From NCBI RefSeq assembly GCF_049537155.1, contig NZ_JBMVQZ010000015.1, forward strand, positions 1 to 64,000: a stretch of 64,000 bases of DNA, given 5' to 3'. Source of the DNA: Limisphaera sp049537155. GTDB taxonomy: Bacteria; Verrucomicrobiota; Verrucomicrobiia; Limisphaerales; Limisphaeraceae. The translations under genes were made by a program, and so were the position numbers. Below, piece after piece: positions 18,433 to 27,729 of the stretch (its first letter is position 1; each line of letters begins with the position of its first letter). The notes under the pieces are model-generated. The model was given only the letters and a program-made list of their open reading frames with translations. It did not search any database and was not told the origin of the DNA.

Positions 18433-18492
18433 GGTAAGAGAGGCTGACAAGACGTCACAGGCACGACGTTCTTGTGGGAAACTTCGAAGGCC

Positions 18493-20628
18493 ATGCGAAG
18501 GACCGGAGAATCCAGCGGCTGCCAAAGGCAGATTGGGCCCACGCTTTTGATCCGAGCGGTGGCCGGCGCAAGCACGCGGGCGCTTTTTATTGCGCTGACG
18601 ACCGGGATCCAGTTGACCGTTCAGGGAGCTGTTTTTTACGTGGCACCCGATGGAAATGACGAATGGGAGGGAAGCAGCGCCAGGCCGTGGAGGACCCTTG
18701 CCCAGGCTGCGCGTTGGACGGAAGCGGGCGATACAGTCGTCGTGCGACCGGGAGAGTACGATGAGCATGTGTACGAGACATCCTCCGGGACTCCTGATGC
18801 TCCCATCGTATGGCGATCGGACATCCTCCATGGCGCCATCCTGCGGGCCTTTCGAATCGGAGGTGCACACGTCCAGCTGGTTGGCCTTCGGCTCAGCGGC
18901 TATTCCGGGATCAATAACGTGTGGGGTGCGGCCATAAGGGTCGAGCCAGGTGCCCACTTCTGTGTGATCTCGAACTGCTGGATCTCGGATGCTCCTTACG
19001 TAATCGGCCATGACTTCCGCTTCGATCACACAGAAAATGCAGTAATAAGCGAAGGAAGCGACTTTATCGCTGCAGGCTTTCGTCCGGGAAGTCGCATCTA
19101 CCTCGGGGCAAGCGGACTGGACGGGCTTTGGTACACAAACCACGACACCGCATGGATCGTGGCAAGTAACACGGCGACCACGATGTGGTTGACGAACCAG
19201 GCCGGACAGCGATTCCTGCCGGATCACGGTTCCAATTACTGGGCGGTGATCCGACCGGGTGGCGCGGGTTTGTACGGGATCCTTTTCGTCCGTTCCGGCG
19301 GCAAAGGCGCAGAACGCGCCCACATCGTGGGAAATGTGTTCTCAAACTGGATGGGGCATGCAATGAGTGTGACCAGCCGGGGCACAATCATCGAAAACAA
19401 CGTCGCCACAAAGCTGCTGTCGTTCTATTTTCTCGCTTTTGATGGCAGTGATCTTGTCATCCGTAGCAATATCGTGCGGCATTCTCCCAACCTTCTTTAC
19501 TACAGCCCGGAAGAACTCGGGCGTCTGATCCATCCAGCTGGGACGGGGTGGTACGACTATCAGGTTTCGATGATTCGAGGAGAATCTGCGGACAATTTGC
19601 AGACGCGAACGAACGTTGTGGTTGAATGGAACTGGTTCGAGAACCTGGACAACCAGATGGGCCGCGTGGACGACGGGCAGACGGAGACGTACGGAATTGT
19701 ATACCGTAACAATGTTTTCATCGGTATCTCCATGCACTTTTCAGGTGGACGCGATGGGATGCAGTGGATCAGCAACACATTTTACCGCTGTGCGTTCGAC
19801 ACCGGACATCCGCTCTCCCTGGGCGGGCGACCCCCGGCCCAAACGAACTATGTCATCAAACATAACCTTTTTGTGGAGTGCGGTTCCCCGTGGCTGTATC
19901 GAAACTCGGGATGGTATGGTCTGAGCACCAACGTGGTGAGCTTTGTTGTAGACTCTAACATGGTCTGCTCAGCGGAGGTGACAGGCTTTGCGGCAAAGAT
20001 TGGATTCAACGAGCCGAACGGCGTCAACGGGGGAGATCCCGGCTTTGTGAACCCCGAGGATCCCGATGGTGAGGACGATATACCATTCACGGACGACGAT
20101 GGTTTGAAGGTGCTGCCGAATTCACTTGGAGCCCTGGTGGGCGGCGGGGCGCTTGGTGTGTATGATCGGACGGCGCAAGCGCCTGTGGCGCACTTCCGGG
20201 TGGTTGAGCCCACAGGGTGGTTCGAGCCAGGAAGGGAAGCTTACGATCCGGTCTGGCTGGCAGAGAGCCCGACGCGGCGGGGCCGGGTGATGCGTCCGTA
20301 CCGCACTCCGCCCTACCTTGGACCGGTTCCGGTTCGGGCCAGGTTCGATGCGGGACTGGCGTGGCCTGGTGGTGAGGGGCGAAGGATCATGGCTTACGAG
20401 TGGGATTTCGGTGACGGCACCACGCTAAGAACGGTCCATCCGGTTGCCGAACACCTGTTCGTTCGAGGCGGAGACTGGCCGGTGAAGCTTACAGTGGTGA
20501 ACGATCTCGGGCTGAGGGGTTCGCTGACCAAAACCTACAGAGTGGGAGATCATCTGACGCGCATGGGGGAGGCAAAGCCTCGACCTCCCCGCAGCCTCAG
20601 GCGCATTCAGGATACGGTGAAACAGTAG
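18493..20628 (+). CDS. Secreted right-handed beta-helix protein with C-terminal PKD domain
   Basis: 711 residues from the ATG at 18493; a TTG seven codons earlier is possible. The basic N-terminus and 'ALFIALTTGIQLTVQG' act as a signal peptide. Then 'FYVAPDGNDEWEGSSARPW' opens a DUF1565 beta-helix with Asn-rich turns up to about residue 560. Next comes the shared acidic motif 'NGGDPGFVNPEDPDGEDD', then 'FTDDDGL'. Residues about 610-695 look like a PKD domain, with 'YEWDFGDGTT' and 'VKLTVVNDLG'. PKD domains commonly mediate binding to polysaccharides or protein surfaces. It starts 60 bases after beta-helix protein 1, so they may share a transcript. Neither this nor the other two beta-helix proteins has a PEP-CTERM tail. 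Confidence 0.8.
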   Translation: MRRTGESSGCQRQIGPTLLIRAVAGASTRALFIALTTGIQLTVQGAVFYVAPDGNDEWEGSSARPWRTLAQAARWTEAGDTVVVRPGEYDEHVYETSSGTPDAPIVWRSDILHGAILRAFRIGGAHVQLVGLRLSGYSGINNVWGAAIRVEPGAHFCVISNCWISDAPYVIGHDFRFDHTENAVISEGSDFIAAGFRPGSRIYLGASGLDGLWYTNHDTAWIVASNTATTMWLTNQAGQRFLPDHGSNYWAVIRPGGAGLYGILFVRSGGKGAERAHIVGNVFSNWMGHAMSVTSRGTIIENNVATKLLSFYFLAFDGSDLVIRSNIVRHSPNLLYYSPEELGRLIHPAGTGWYDYQVSMIRGESADNLQTRTNVVVEWNWFENLDNQMGRVDDGQTETYGIVYRNNVFIGISMHFSGGRDGMQWISNTFYRCAFDTGHPLSLGGRPPAQTNYVIKHNLFVECGSPWLYRNSGWYGLSTNVVSFVVDSNMVCSAEVTGFAAKIGFNEPNGVNGGDPGFVNPEDPDGEDDIPFTDDDGLKVLPNSLGALVGGGALGVYDRTAQAPVAHFRVVEPTGWFEPGREAYDPVWLAESPTRRGRVMRPYRTPPYLGPVPVRARFDAGLAWPGGEGRRIMAYEWDFGDGTTLRTVHPVAEHLFVRGGDWPVKLTVVNDLGLRGSLTKTYRVGDHLTRMGEAKPRPPRSLRRIQDTVKQ

Positions 20629-21282
20629 CAGCATCCTTTGACGGGGCTTCTTTGAGCGCGGCCGCCAGTGGTTGTCGCATAAGATTGCCTCGAGCGCCAA
20701 CTGCCTGTTGAACACAGCGAGGAGAAGGCTCCAATCGGCGCTTTGTGCACGACTTTCTGAGTGGGGCTCGCTCGTCTGCGTGGGAAGTCCTGTGGCTGCT
20801 TGTGGTCTGGGATGTGCAGCCAAAGGAGAAGCTTCGGATGCTTCTGCACCTCTATTCGTCGCGAGCGGGCGGGTTGGAACTGGCCGAAAAGGGGCGTGGC
20901 GGAAGCGTGCCGGAAACCCGAGCGCTGCCCCGTACTTGACGAGGGCCAGGATGCGCAGAACATGGGAGAACGACAATGACGCATGGTGAGGCCCTCCGCG
21001 GGCTTATGCAGCGTACTCGCCTGATGGCGTGCACTGTGTGCACGGCATTGCAGACGCTCGGCGCATAGGAGGGCTACAAACGCGGCAGAGGCGGATGCCC
21101 TGTTGTTCGAGCGTATGAGAGCGCACTGCATAACCACGTGGTGTGCGATGAAGACATTCTGGATATCTGCGAGGAGGATCTCAGGGCAAAGGCCTTCGTT
21201 TATGGGTGCGTGCGAGGTCAAGGTGGATGGTGTTGCAGGAACAACGCAACGAATGTCGAACGATGAAGGCAGGGGTCGATCG
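20629..21282. other. Gene-free spacer, about 650 bases
   Basis: No frame here has convincing protein character, and none of the dispersed repeat arms is present. I see no terminator hairpin with a T run. Short frames of 60-105 codons exist on both strands but overlap one another and lack family motifs. Confidence 0.5.
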
Positions 21283-22461
21283 ATGAGGCGGACGCTCCTG
21301 TGTATGTCAGCGGCGTGGGTGCTGGCGGTTGAGATCAACGGGCACGGCCAGCCGCAACAGTTTCTCAGGATAGAAAGCACAAATGCGGCCCCCGTGCTGA
21401 TCCGGTGGGATGTGGACATGGAGCAGATTATTTGCACACTTCCGCAGGGCACGATGTACTGGGTCCAAAGGACCAGGAAATTGAATGAGCAGTCATGGGA
21501 ACCGTGGTCAAAGGGCATCGCAACGAACGGTACGCTGCGGGTTGCCGTGCGTGCGGACCGCATTCCGCCGGGCTTTTCCCTCGTGCCCGGCGGTCTTTTC
21601 CTCATGGGAGATGTTCTAAACGATCATAACGAGGCAAGAGACGTACACCCCGTCTGGATCGATCCCTTCTGGATGCAGACGACCGAGGTGAGCAACGGGG
21701 AGTTTGCCGACGTGCTCCAGTGGGGACTGGAGCAGGGACTGATCCGGGTCGAAGGCGACCTGGTCGTCGACTCGAGGGGAACCAACCTGTTCGCCCTGAA
21801 TCGTTACGATTCTGAGATCGCTTTCGACGGGAAGCAATTTCAGGTGCGTGCAGGACGTGAAGTGTATCCAGTTGGATATGTAAGCTGGTACGGTGCGGTC
21901 TGGTATTGCCAATTGCGCAGCATGAAGGAGGGACTCGAGCCATGTTACGACATGAACACATGGAGTTGCGACTTTGCGAAAGGAGGCTACCGGCTGCCGA
22001 CCGAAGCGGAGTGGGAATGCGCGGCGCGTGGGGGATATGAAGGGCGTCGCTTTTCCTGGAGTGACAGTGAATTCATCAGTCATGAACGAGCCGACTACCA
22101 GAGTCGCACGAATGTTTGGTATGACGCCAGTCAAACGACCGGATTCCACCCCATATACGGCCAATTCAGGCCGCGGACGGCACCCGTTGTGTCATTTGAA
22201 CCCAATAATTATGGCTTGTACAATGTCATAGGTAACATTTTTGAGTGGGTGAACGACTGGGCTGCTCGATACTCCCGGGCCTTCCAGGTGAACCCCAGGG
22301 GGCCTGATACGGGCACTTTCAAAATCATTCGCGGTGGCTCATGGTACACAACTGCCGAGAGGACGACGGTGGCGTTCCGGTATATGTCGGCCCGCCCCGA
22401 AACGCTCACTGGTGACATCGGCTTTCGGGTTGCCCGAAGTCGTGCCGTGCGGGGTGAGTGA
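21283..22461 (+). CDS. Secreted formylglycine-generating-enzyme-like (SUMF1-fold) protein
   Basis: 392 residues from the ATG at 21283, which follows an 'aggggt' ribosome-binding-like site and gives 'RRTLLCMSAAWVLAVEI' as a short signal peptide. From about residue 105 the FGE-sulfatase domain is clear: 'PGGLFLMGD', 'HPVWIDPFWMQTTEVSNGEFADVL', 'GYRLPTEAEWECAARGG', 'NVIGNIFEWVNDW' and 'RGGSWYTTAERTTVAFRY'. The two catalytic cysteines that true FGE carries in this last region are absent, so it is unlikely to activate sulfatases, and no sulfatase gene is nearby. Other members of the fold bind or modify substrates through the same scaffold. It sits among secreted beta-helix proteins. Confidence 0.75.
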   Translation: MRRTLLCMSAAWVLAVEINGHGQPQQFLRIESTNAAPVLIRWDVDMEQIICTLPQGTMYWVQRTRKLNEQSWEPWSKGIATNGTLRVAVRADRIPPGFSLVPGGLFLMGDVLNDHNEARDVHPVWIDPFWMQTTEVSNGEFADVLQWGLEQGLIRVEGDLVVDSRGTNLFALNRYDSEIAFDGKQFQVRAGREVYPVGYVSWYGAVWYCQLRSMKEGLEPCYDMNTWSCDFAKGGYRLPTEAEWECAARGGYEGRRFSWSDSEFISHERADYQSRTNVWYDASQTTGFHPIYGQFRPRTAPVVSFEPNNYGLYNVIGNIFEWVNDWAARYSRAFQVNPRGPDTGTFKIIRGGSWYTTAERTTVAFRYMSARPETLTGDIGFRVARSRAVRGE

Positions 22462-22498
22462 GCTGCGTACAGAGACGGTGAATCAACGCGGAGGAGAA

Positions 22499-23725
22499 AT
22501 GGGGACCATGAGAGTGCCGGCACTGGGCGCGCACGAAGTGAGGCTTGTCCGGGCGTGCAGCAGGACGGTGACCGAGGAGTGTGAGAGCGCCATGGATCGT
22601 GTCGCCGGAGAGCAAGGTGCTCCCGTATACATGACATGGGATTGGCTGAAGTCTTGGTGGGAGTTTTACGGTGGCAATAGAGAGTTCGCATTGGTGTTAG
22701 TGGGAGATAGAGACCAAGTGGTGGGATTCGTGCCATGGTACATTGACAGCGTGGGATTGCTGGGCCTGAGGCGTCGGGTGGCGCGCATCGTGGGCGCCAA
22801 CGTGCCACCAAAGACGTTCGACCCGCCGATCGGAGGATGTTCCGGGGACGCCGTTGAAAGCATGGTTAGGGCCTTGTTCGAGCAGTCGCGCTGTGACTTG
22901 GTGTGCCTGGGCCCGGTGTCCGCGTCGTGGAGAGGAAAAAAGGTGTGGCAGCGCGCCATCGAAAGATTGTCAGCCAGTGGGTATCGTTGGCAATACAGGC
23001 GGCTGGATGTGCGGACTATTTTCCTCCTACCCGCAACCTTCGAGGAGTTCGTGGCTAAATTGTCGAGTGGCGAGCGGAAGGGGCGGCTCAAGCGGCTCCG
23101 ACAACTGTCGAGATCGTGCCATTTGGTGGCCGACGTCGTCTCGGACGCGGATCGTGTTGAAGCTGCATTCGAGGAGTTCGTCGAATTGCATCAACGCCAG
23201 TGGCGTTCGGCAGGCAGGCGGGGGCACTTCGGGGCGTGGCCGAAGGCGGTTCCCTTCAATCGTCAGCTCGTGACAAGACAAGCGGAGCACGGACGGGTGC
23301 GGTTCTACAGGCTGGTTGGAGATGGGCAGTTGTTGGCCTCCCGCTACACGTATTTGTTTGGCCGTACGCTCTATTCCGAGCTGCCGGCCCGTGCGACGGG
23401 AGGGGATTGGGACAGGAGGGGTGTTGGCATCTGCTCCATGCTGAAGTTTGTAGAACAAGCGATCGGGGAAGGCATTTCATGCATCGACAGCGGTATAGGT
23501 CATTATGAGCACAAAGAGAACCTTGGGGGGACGGAGGAAGAAGTGGGTACCTGGTACATATGGAAGTCCGGCGTGGTGCAGGGGTTGCTGACCCGGCTGA
23601 GCCTGATGGCCAGCCGGTATGCCATTGACATGTATCGCAAGCTCTGGTATCGGCGGATACATCGACACTTACCGCGTGAATGGCAGCGACCGCAAAGCGA
23701 AGCCTGGCTACGTTATGATTTCTAA
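22499..23725 (+). CDS. GNAT-fold (BioF2-like) acyltransferase
   Basis: 408 residues from the ATG at 22499; 'ggaggag' lies just upstream, and a second ATG at 22508 has better spacing, so either may be used. The N-terminal half contains 'PVYMTWDWLKSWWEFYGG' and 'GFVPWYIDS', the usual opening of BioF2-like acetyltransferases. The C-terminal half has 'LASRYTYLFGRTLYSELPA', 'CIDSGIGHYEHKENLGG' and a GNAT-like order of strands. It overlaps the following beta-helix gene by 11 bases, tying the modification enzyme to the secreted proteins. The transferred group is unknown. Confidence 0.7.
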   Translation: MGTMRVPALGAHEVRLVRACSRTVTEECESAMDRVAGEQGAPVYMTWDWLKSWWEFYGGNREFALVLVGDRDQVVGFVPWYIDSVGLLGLRRRVARIVGANVPPKTFDPPIGGCSGDAVESMVRALFEQSRCDLVCLGPVSASWRGKKVWQRAIERLSASGYRWQYRRLDVRTIFLLPATFEEFVAKLSSGERKGRLKRLRQLSRSCHLVADVVSDADRVEAAFEEFVELHQRQWRSAGRRGHFGAWPKAVPFNRQLVTRQAEHGRVRFYRLVGDGQLLASRYTYLFGRTLYSELPARATGGDWDRRGVGICSMLKFVEQAIGEGISCIDSGIGHYEHKENLGGTEEEVGTWYIWKSGVVQGLLTRLSLMASRYAIDMYRKLWYRRIHRHLPREWQRPQSEAWLRYDF

Positions 23726-25472
23726 GGTGCCGGAAGTCCTCCGACTGGCAGTGGGGGCCGTCGGGTTGGCGTGGCTGCTGGCTGGGACATGCGGCATGTC
23801 GGCAGCCGAGTGGTACGTAAGCCCGGACGGTGATGACGCCCAGATCGGGAACGCTGATCTTCCATGGCGGACGATCAGCCGGGCGGTTCAGGCGGCTCAA
23901 GCTGGCGACACGGTGCACGTGGGAGCCGGTTACTATTCGGAGAGGGTCAGCACGGTCAGAAATGGTGCTCCTGATGCACGTATCCGATTCCGCGGAGAGG
24001 GGGCGGTGGTGATGCACGGCTGGATCATCAACCATTCGTACATTACCATCGAAAACTTCGAAATCACACGCCATTCAGGGGCGTCCCAGCTCGACGCATA
24101 TGTGCGAGTAAACAACGATGGAGACTTTTTTGAAATGATTGGCTGCACCGTTCGTGATGGCATCCACGTGGTCATCCCCGACGCGTGGTTCTTCGCAGCT
24201 GACGGGTGCATATCCAACCATGCTGTGAACTTTGTGGCAAGAGGCTTTTCGGCCGGCCAGACGCTCTACATCGGGAAGGCCACGGGTACCCAGTCCAGTA
24301 TCAACAACGGATCGTACACGATCGTGATGGCTGAGCCGTCGCGGCTGCTGCTCCAGCCTGGTGTGCAAGACGAGGGGCCTGTTCCTGTGTATCTTTCCGC
24401 CAGTATGGTTTTCGGTTTGTACCTGTCAACGCGGTCGGAGGGGTGTATCATCCGAAGCAATGTATTCCGAAATCTCGGCTATGACAGCCTGCTCATCACG
24501 GGTCTGGGTCATCTCATTGAAGACAATTGGATTGAGGCAACGTCCGGTTGGGATGCGATGCACTTCGGTGGCACGAACCACGTTTTTCGGCGCAACGTGA
24601 TCCGTAACAGTCCATTGGTTGTGTTTCAAAACTCGCCGGATGCGATGGAAAACTACCAGGTGCCATACAGGGACGTCACGTTCTCCAATAATATGGTCAT
24701 AAACTTTGCCGGGGTGTTGGCCTCTCAAAAGGCTCCATACACCATGTCCGGGCTCTCATTGATACGAAATGTCTTTGTGGACGTTGGGCGCTTCAATTTC
24801 ACGCAACGCGACACGCTAGTGGAAAACAATACGTTCGTCCGTGTTGCCAAGAAAAGCTATCCGAATGTGGCCCGGAGCAGCCACCCCATCAGTGTCGACA
24901 CGACGGTGGGCGCGACAAATGTGGTGATCCGGAATAACATCTTCGTGGACTGTGGAGAGCCGTCGGGTGGTGTCTCTGTCAGTCAGGTTGGATGGTATGA
25001 GGTTAAGGGTGACCAGGGGCCCCTCGTGATGGAGGGAAACTTCGTGGCCGGTGGGCCACCGGATTATGGGCCGAAGGCCGGGTGGCCGGAGAGCATGATG
25101 CTGAATGGGGGAGACCCGGGATTTGTGAATCCGGAGGATCCCTTGGGGCCTGACGGGTTGCCCTTCACGGCCGACGACGGGCTGCGGTTGCGGGCGGACT
25201 CGAAGCTGTTGGGTGCTGGAGTGGGCGGCGTCACCATCGGCGCGTACGAACTGCCGTTTGTGGAGCGGGTGCCGCTGGTGATCGAGCGCGGCGGCGACGG
25301 CAAGGTTGTGCTGCGATGGCCGCGCTCGATGTGGGAATGGAGGGTGGAAACGGCTCGGAACCTCGCCGGGCCCTGGACGCCGCTGGATCTGCTGCAGGTC
25401 GAGAAAGGCGCATTCGTTGAGGCGGAGGCGGCTGTGAGTGGAGAGTTTGAGTGGTTTCGTCTGGCCAGGTAG
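23715..25472 (+). CDS. Secreted right-handed parallel beta-helix protein (DUF1565-like) 3
   Basis: 585 residues from the ATG at 23715, which gives a signal peptide ('LAVGAVGLAWLLAGTCGMSAA'). 'WYVSPDGDDAQIGNADLPW' opens a DUF1565 helix with the usual 'AAQAGDTVHVGAGYYSERV'. Middle turns are rich in Asn and Val ('RNNIFVDCGEP'). Residues about 455-480 carry the shared acidic motif 'NGGDPGFVNPEDPLGPDG' followed by 'FTADDGL'. The last 60 residues ('VETARNLAGPWTPLD' to 'FEWFRLAR') look like the small C-terminal domain found at the ends of many secreted Verrucomicrobiota proteins, and may act in secretion or attachment. Substrate unknown; a glycan is likely from context. Confidence 0.75.
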   Translation: MISKVPEVLRLAVGAVGLAWLLAGTCGMSAAEWYVSPDGDDAQIGNADLPWRTISRAVQAAQAGDTVHVGAGYYSERVSTVRNGAPDARIRFRGEGAVVMHGWIINHSYITIENFEITRHSGASQLDAYVRVNNDGDFFEMIGCTVRDGIHVVIPDAWFFAADGCISNHAVNFVARGFSAGQTLYIGKATGTQSSINNGSYTIVMAEPSRLLLQPGVQDEGPVPVYLSASMVFGLYLSTRSEGCIIRSNVFRNLGYDSLLITGLGHLIEDNWIEATSGWDAMHFGGTNHVFRRNVIRNSPLVVFQNSPDAMENYQVPYRDVTFSNNMVINFAGVLASQKAPYTMSGLSLIRNVFVDVGRFNFTQRDTLVENNTFVRVAKKSYPNVARSSHPISVDTTVGATNVVIRNNIFVDCGEPSGGVSVSQVGWYEVKGDQGPLVMEGNFVAGGPPDYGPKAGWPESMMLNGGDPGFVNPEDPLGPDGLPFTADDGLRLRADSKLLGAGVGGVTIGAYELPFVERVPLVIERGGDGKVVLRWPRSMWEWRVETARNLAGPWTPLDLLQVEKGAFVEAEAAVSGEFEWFRLAR

Positions 25473-26042
25473 GAGTGGGGAGGGGCGACAGGACCGCATT
25501 CCCTTCTGCTTGCACTGTCCATAATCTTCGGATGCTGAGCCGCTTGAAGGCTGGCTGCATGCTGCAGAGGGCTGGAGAAGCTGGGCGGGCAGGTAAGCAA
25601 GTTTTGGGTTGCGATAGGAGTTCCCGGCTGAAGCGGCGGCTGGTGCCGTGACGATCGTCTTGAGCATGATCAGAGACTTGCTATTACATCGGCTGCGGCT
25701 GGGTTTAACCAGGCGTTAGAAGGGAATGCGCACACGGCAGGAGAGAAGAGGCTGTGGCCAGTGTAAGCAGGATGGACCATGGCATGGAGGTCGGCAAGGC
25801 TAGGGCCTTGCAGAGATTGAACTGGTCAAGCGGCGGGCGCTGGGCTTGCAAGGCCCCTTGAACAGAGGAGGTTGAAGCTCTTCTGAGAAGTAGGGCGCGG
25901 CGGTGAGCGTGAATCGGGTCGGTCAGGCTCTTGCGCAGGCATCGCCAGTCAGACGGCCAAGAGATGGATCGCATGTCCTGAATCGGAAGAAACCGGGCAA
26001 GGATGCGTTAAAAGAAGTGCCGGCAGACATTGCGGGGATGGC
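25473..26042. other. Gene-free spacer, about 570 bases
   Basis: I see no coding sequence with family features, no dispersed repeat and no clear terminator. It separates the beta-helix group from the flippase and is a plausible place for the promoter of the following operon, but I could not pick one out. Confidence 0.5.
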
Positions 26043-27551
26043 ATGGCTTTACGCAAGCAGGTGTTGACGGGGACTGGCTGGGTGGCGCTGGGTGAGGGGA
26101 TCGGCTATGTGGCCTCTTTCGCCCGCAACATGATCCTGGCCCGGCTGCTCAGCAAGGCGGACTTCGGAATGGCGGCCGTCTTTGCGATGGTCATGAGCCT
26201 GCTCGAGTTCACCGCCAAGCTGAGCGTGGGGCGGTTTCTGATACGTGATCCCGAAGGGGATGATCCGGTATTCGTGAATACCGGCCACACCCTGCAGGCT
26301 TTGGCGGCGGGCGTCAGCGCCGTGCTGATCGTTCTGGCCTCCCCGGTGCTGGCCGCGTGGTTCGGCGTGGCGGACCACTCGTGGGCCATCATGGTCCTGG
26401 GCGGGGTGGTGCTCGTTCGCGGGCTGCAGCATCTCGACACGCAACGGTTCCAGAGGCACCTCCGTTTTGGTCCGGCGGCCGCAGTGGAGGCAATCCCGCA
26501 GGTGATCGTGACACTGGCGGCGTGGCCGGTCGCGCGGTGGCTGGGCGACTACCGCGCGGTGTTGGTACTCCTGGCCGCCAAGGGCCTGCTCAGTCTTCTG
26601 CTTTCCCATGTACTGGCCGAGCGGAGGTACCGTTGGGGATGGCATCCGGAGTACGGACGACGGATGCTGCAATTCGGTTGGCCGCTGCTGCTGACGGGGT
26701 TCCTGATGTTCGGCATCATGCAGGGTGACCAGTTCCTGGTAGCCTCGTTCTACGACCTGGCCGAGCTGGCACCGTATGCGGCGGCAGTGTCCCTGGTCAT
26801 GGCGCCTCAGATGCTATACGGCCGCATCTTCAACTCCGTGGCATTGCCTCTGGTCTCCCGTGTTCAGGATGACCTTCCGGCCTTCCGGCGGCGGTACCGG
26901 CAGGTTCTGGGGATCATGATCCTCTACGCAAGTGTCTCGACGGCCGGGTTCATCGTGGGTGCGGAGGCCCTGATGCGCGTGGTTTACGGTTCGAAATACG
27001 CAGGAGCCGGGCCGCTCATGGCATGGGTGTCGGTGGTGGCGGCTTACCGGTGCCTGCGGATGGCCGTGGCGGTGGCGAACATCGCCAAAGGCGACTCCCA
27101 AAGCCAACTGATCGCCAACGGGTGGCGGGCGATCTCGCTGGTCCCTGCATTCTTCGTGGCATGGTCGGGCCAACCGCTTTGGATGATCGCCGCCTGTGGC
27201 CTGATCGGAGAGATCCTGGCCACGCTGGTCTGCGTATGGAGGCTCGAGAGGCGTGACGCGACTCCCATGGGGTTGACTCTGCGCCCGGCTGCGGGGATCA
27301 GCCTGTTGTCATGTGCCGCTGGCGTGGTGGCCCATTGGACGTTGCAGGCGCCGGTCTGGGCGGGGCTTTTGGCTGCCGTGATCTGCGCCTGCCTTGCCGG
27401 TGCGGCGGCGGTGGCGCTGACGCCCGAGCTGCGGTCGGAGGTGATCGTGCTCTGGCAGGGGTTCCGTCAGCAGGGCCCCGCGGGTGCGGTTCGGCAGTGG
27501 TTGGGCGTCTCCCTTCAAGCAACACCGCAGGCCTGCCAAAGTGATCGTTAA
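26043..27551 (+). CDS. Wzx-like lipopolysaccharide/EPS flippase (MOP superfamily)
   Basis: 502 residues with about 12-14 hydrophobic segments. The start 'VLTGTGWVALGEGIGYVASFARNMILARLLSKADFGMAA' is the typical first helix pair of oligosaccharide flippases of the MATE/MOP type, and 'GDQFLVASFYDLAELAPYAAA' follows in helix 7. It should move the lipid-linked repeat unit across the inner membrane for the Wzy-like polymerase upstream. The start ATG lies at 'ggggatggcATGG'. GC content returns toward that of the flanks here. The 178 bases to the next gene contain no recognisable feature. Confidence 0.85.
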   Translation: MALRKQVLTGTGWVALGEGIGYVASFARNMILARLLSKADFGMAAVFAMVMSLLEFTAKLSVGRFLIRDPEGDDPVFVNTGHTLQALAAGVSAVLIVLASPVLAAWFGVADHSWAIMVLGGVVLVRGLQHLDTQRFQRHLRFGPAAAVEAIPQVIVTLAAWPVARWLGDYRAVLVLLAAKGLLSLLLSHVLAERRYRWGWHPEYGRRMLQFGWPLLLTGFLMFGIMQGDQFLVASFYDLAELAPYAAAVSLVMAPQMLYGRIFNSVALPLVSRVQDDLPAFRRRYRQVLGIMILYASVSTAGFIVGAEALMRVVYGSKYAGAGPLMAWVSVVAAYRCLRMAVAVANIAKGDSQSQLIANGWRAISLVPAFFVAWSGQPLWMIAACGLIGEILATLVCVWRLERRDATPMGLTLRPAAGISLLSCAAGVVAHWTLQAPVWAGLLAAVICACLAGAAAVALTPELRSEVIVLWQGFRQQGPAGAVRQWLGVSLQATPQACQSDR

Positions 27552-27729
27552 CCCCCGCTCGGGAGCGCCGGGCCACAAGGAAGACGCAGCAGGGACGCGG
27601 CCCGCTTCGACATGGCATGGATGATCGTGGTTCTGGCTGCGCTTTGGCAAAGGCGGAGGGATCGGTAATGAGGGGCGCTCCGTCCGGAGGTTGGTTTGGC
27701 TCAGGCGACGCCATCTGGAGACGACAAAC

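Noticed and set aside
18460..18475. Sigma-54 element before the second beta-helix gene
   Set aside because: AGGCACG fits the -24 half, but at the right distance there is no GC; the gene is only 60 bases after the first beta-helix gene and probably shares its transcript.
21283..22461. True sulfatase-activating formylglycine-generating enzyme
   Set aside because: The catalytic cysteine pair is absent and no sulfatase gene is near.
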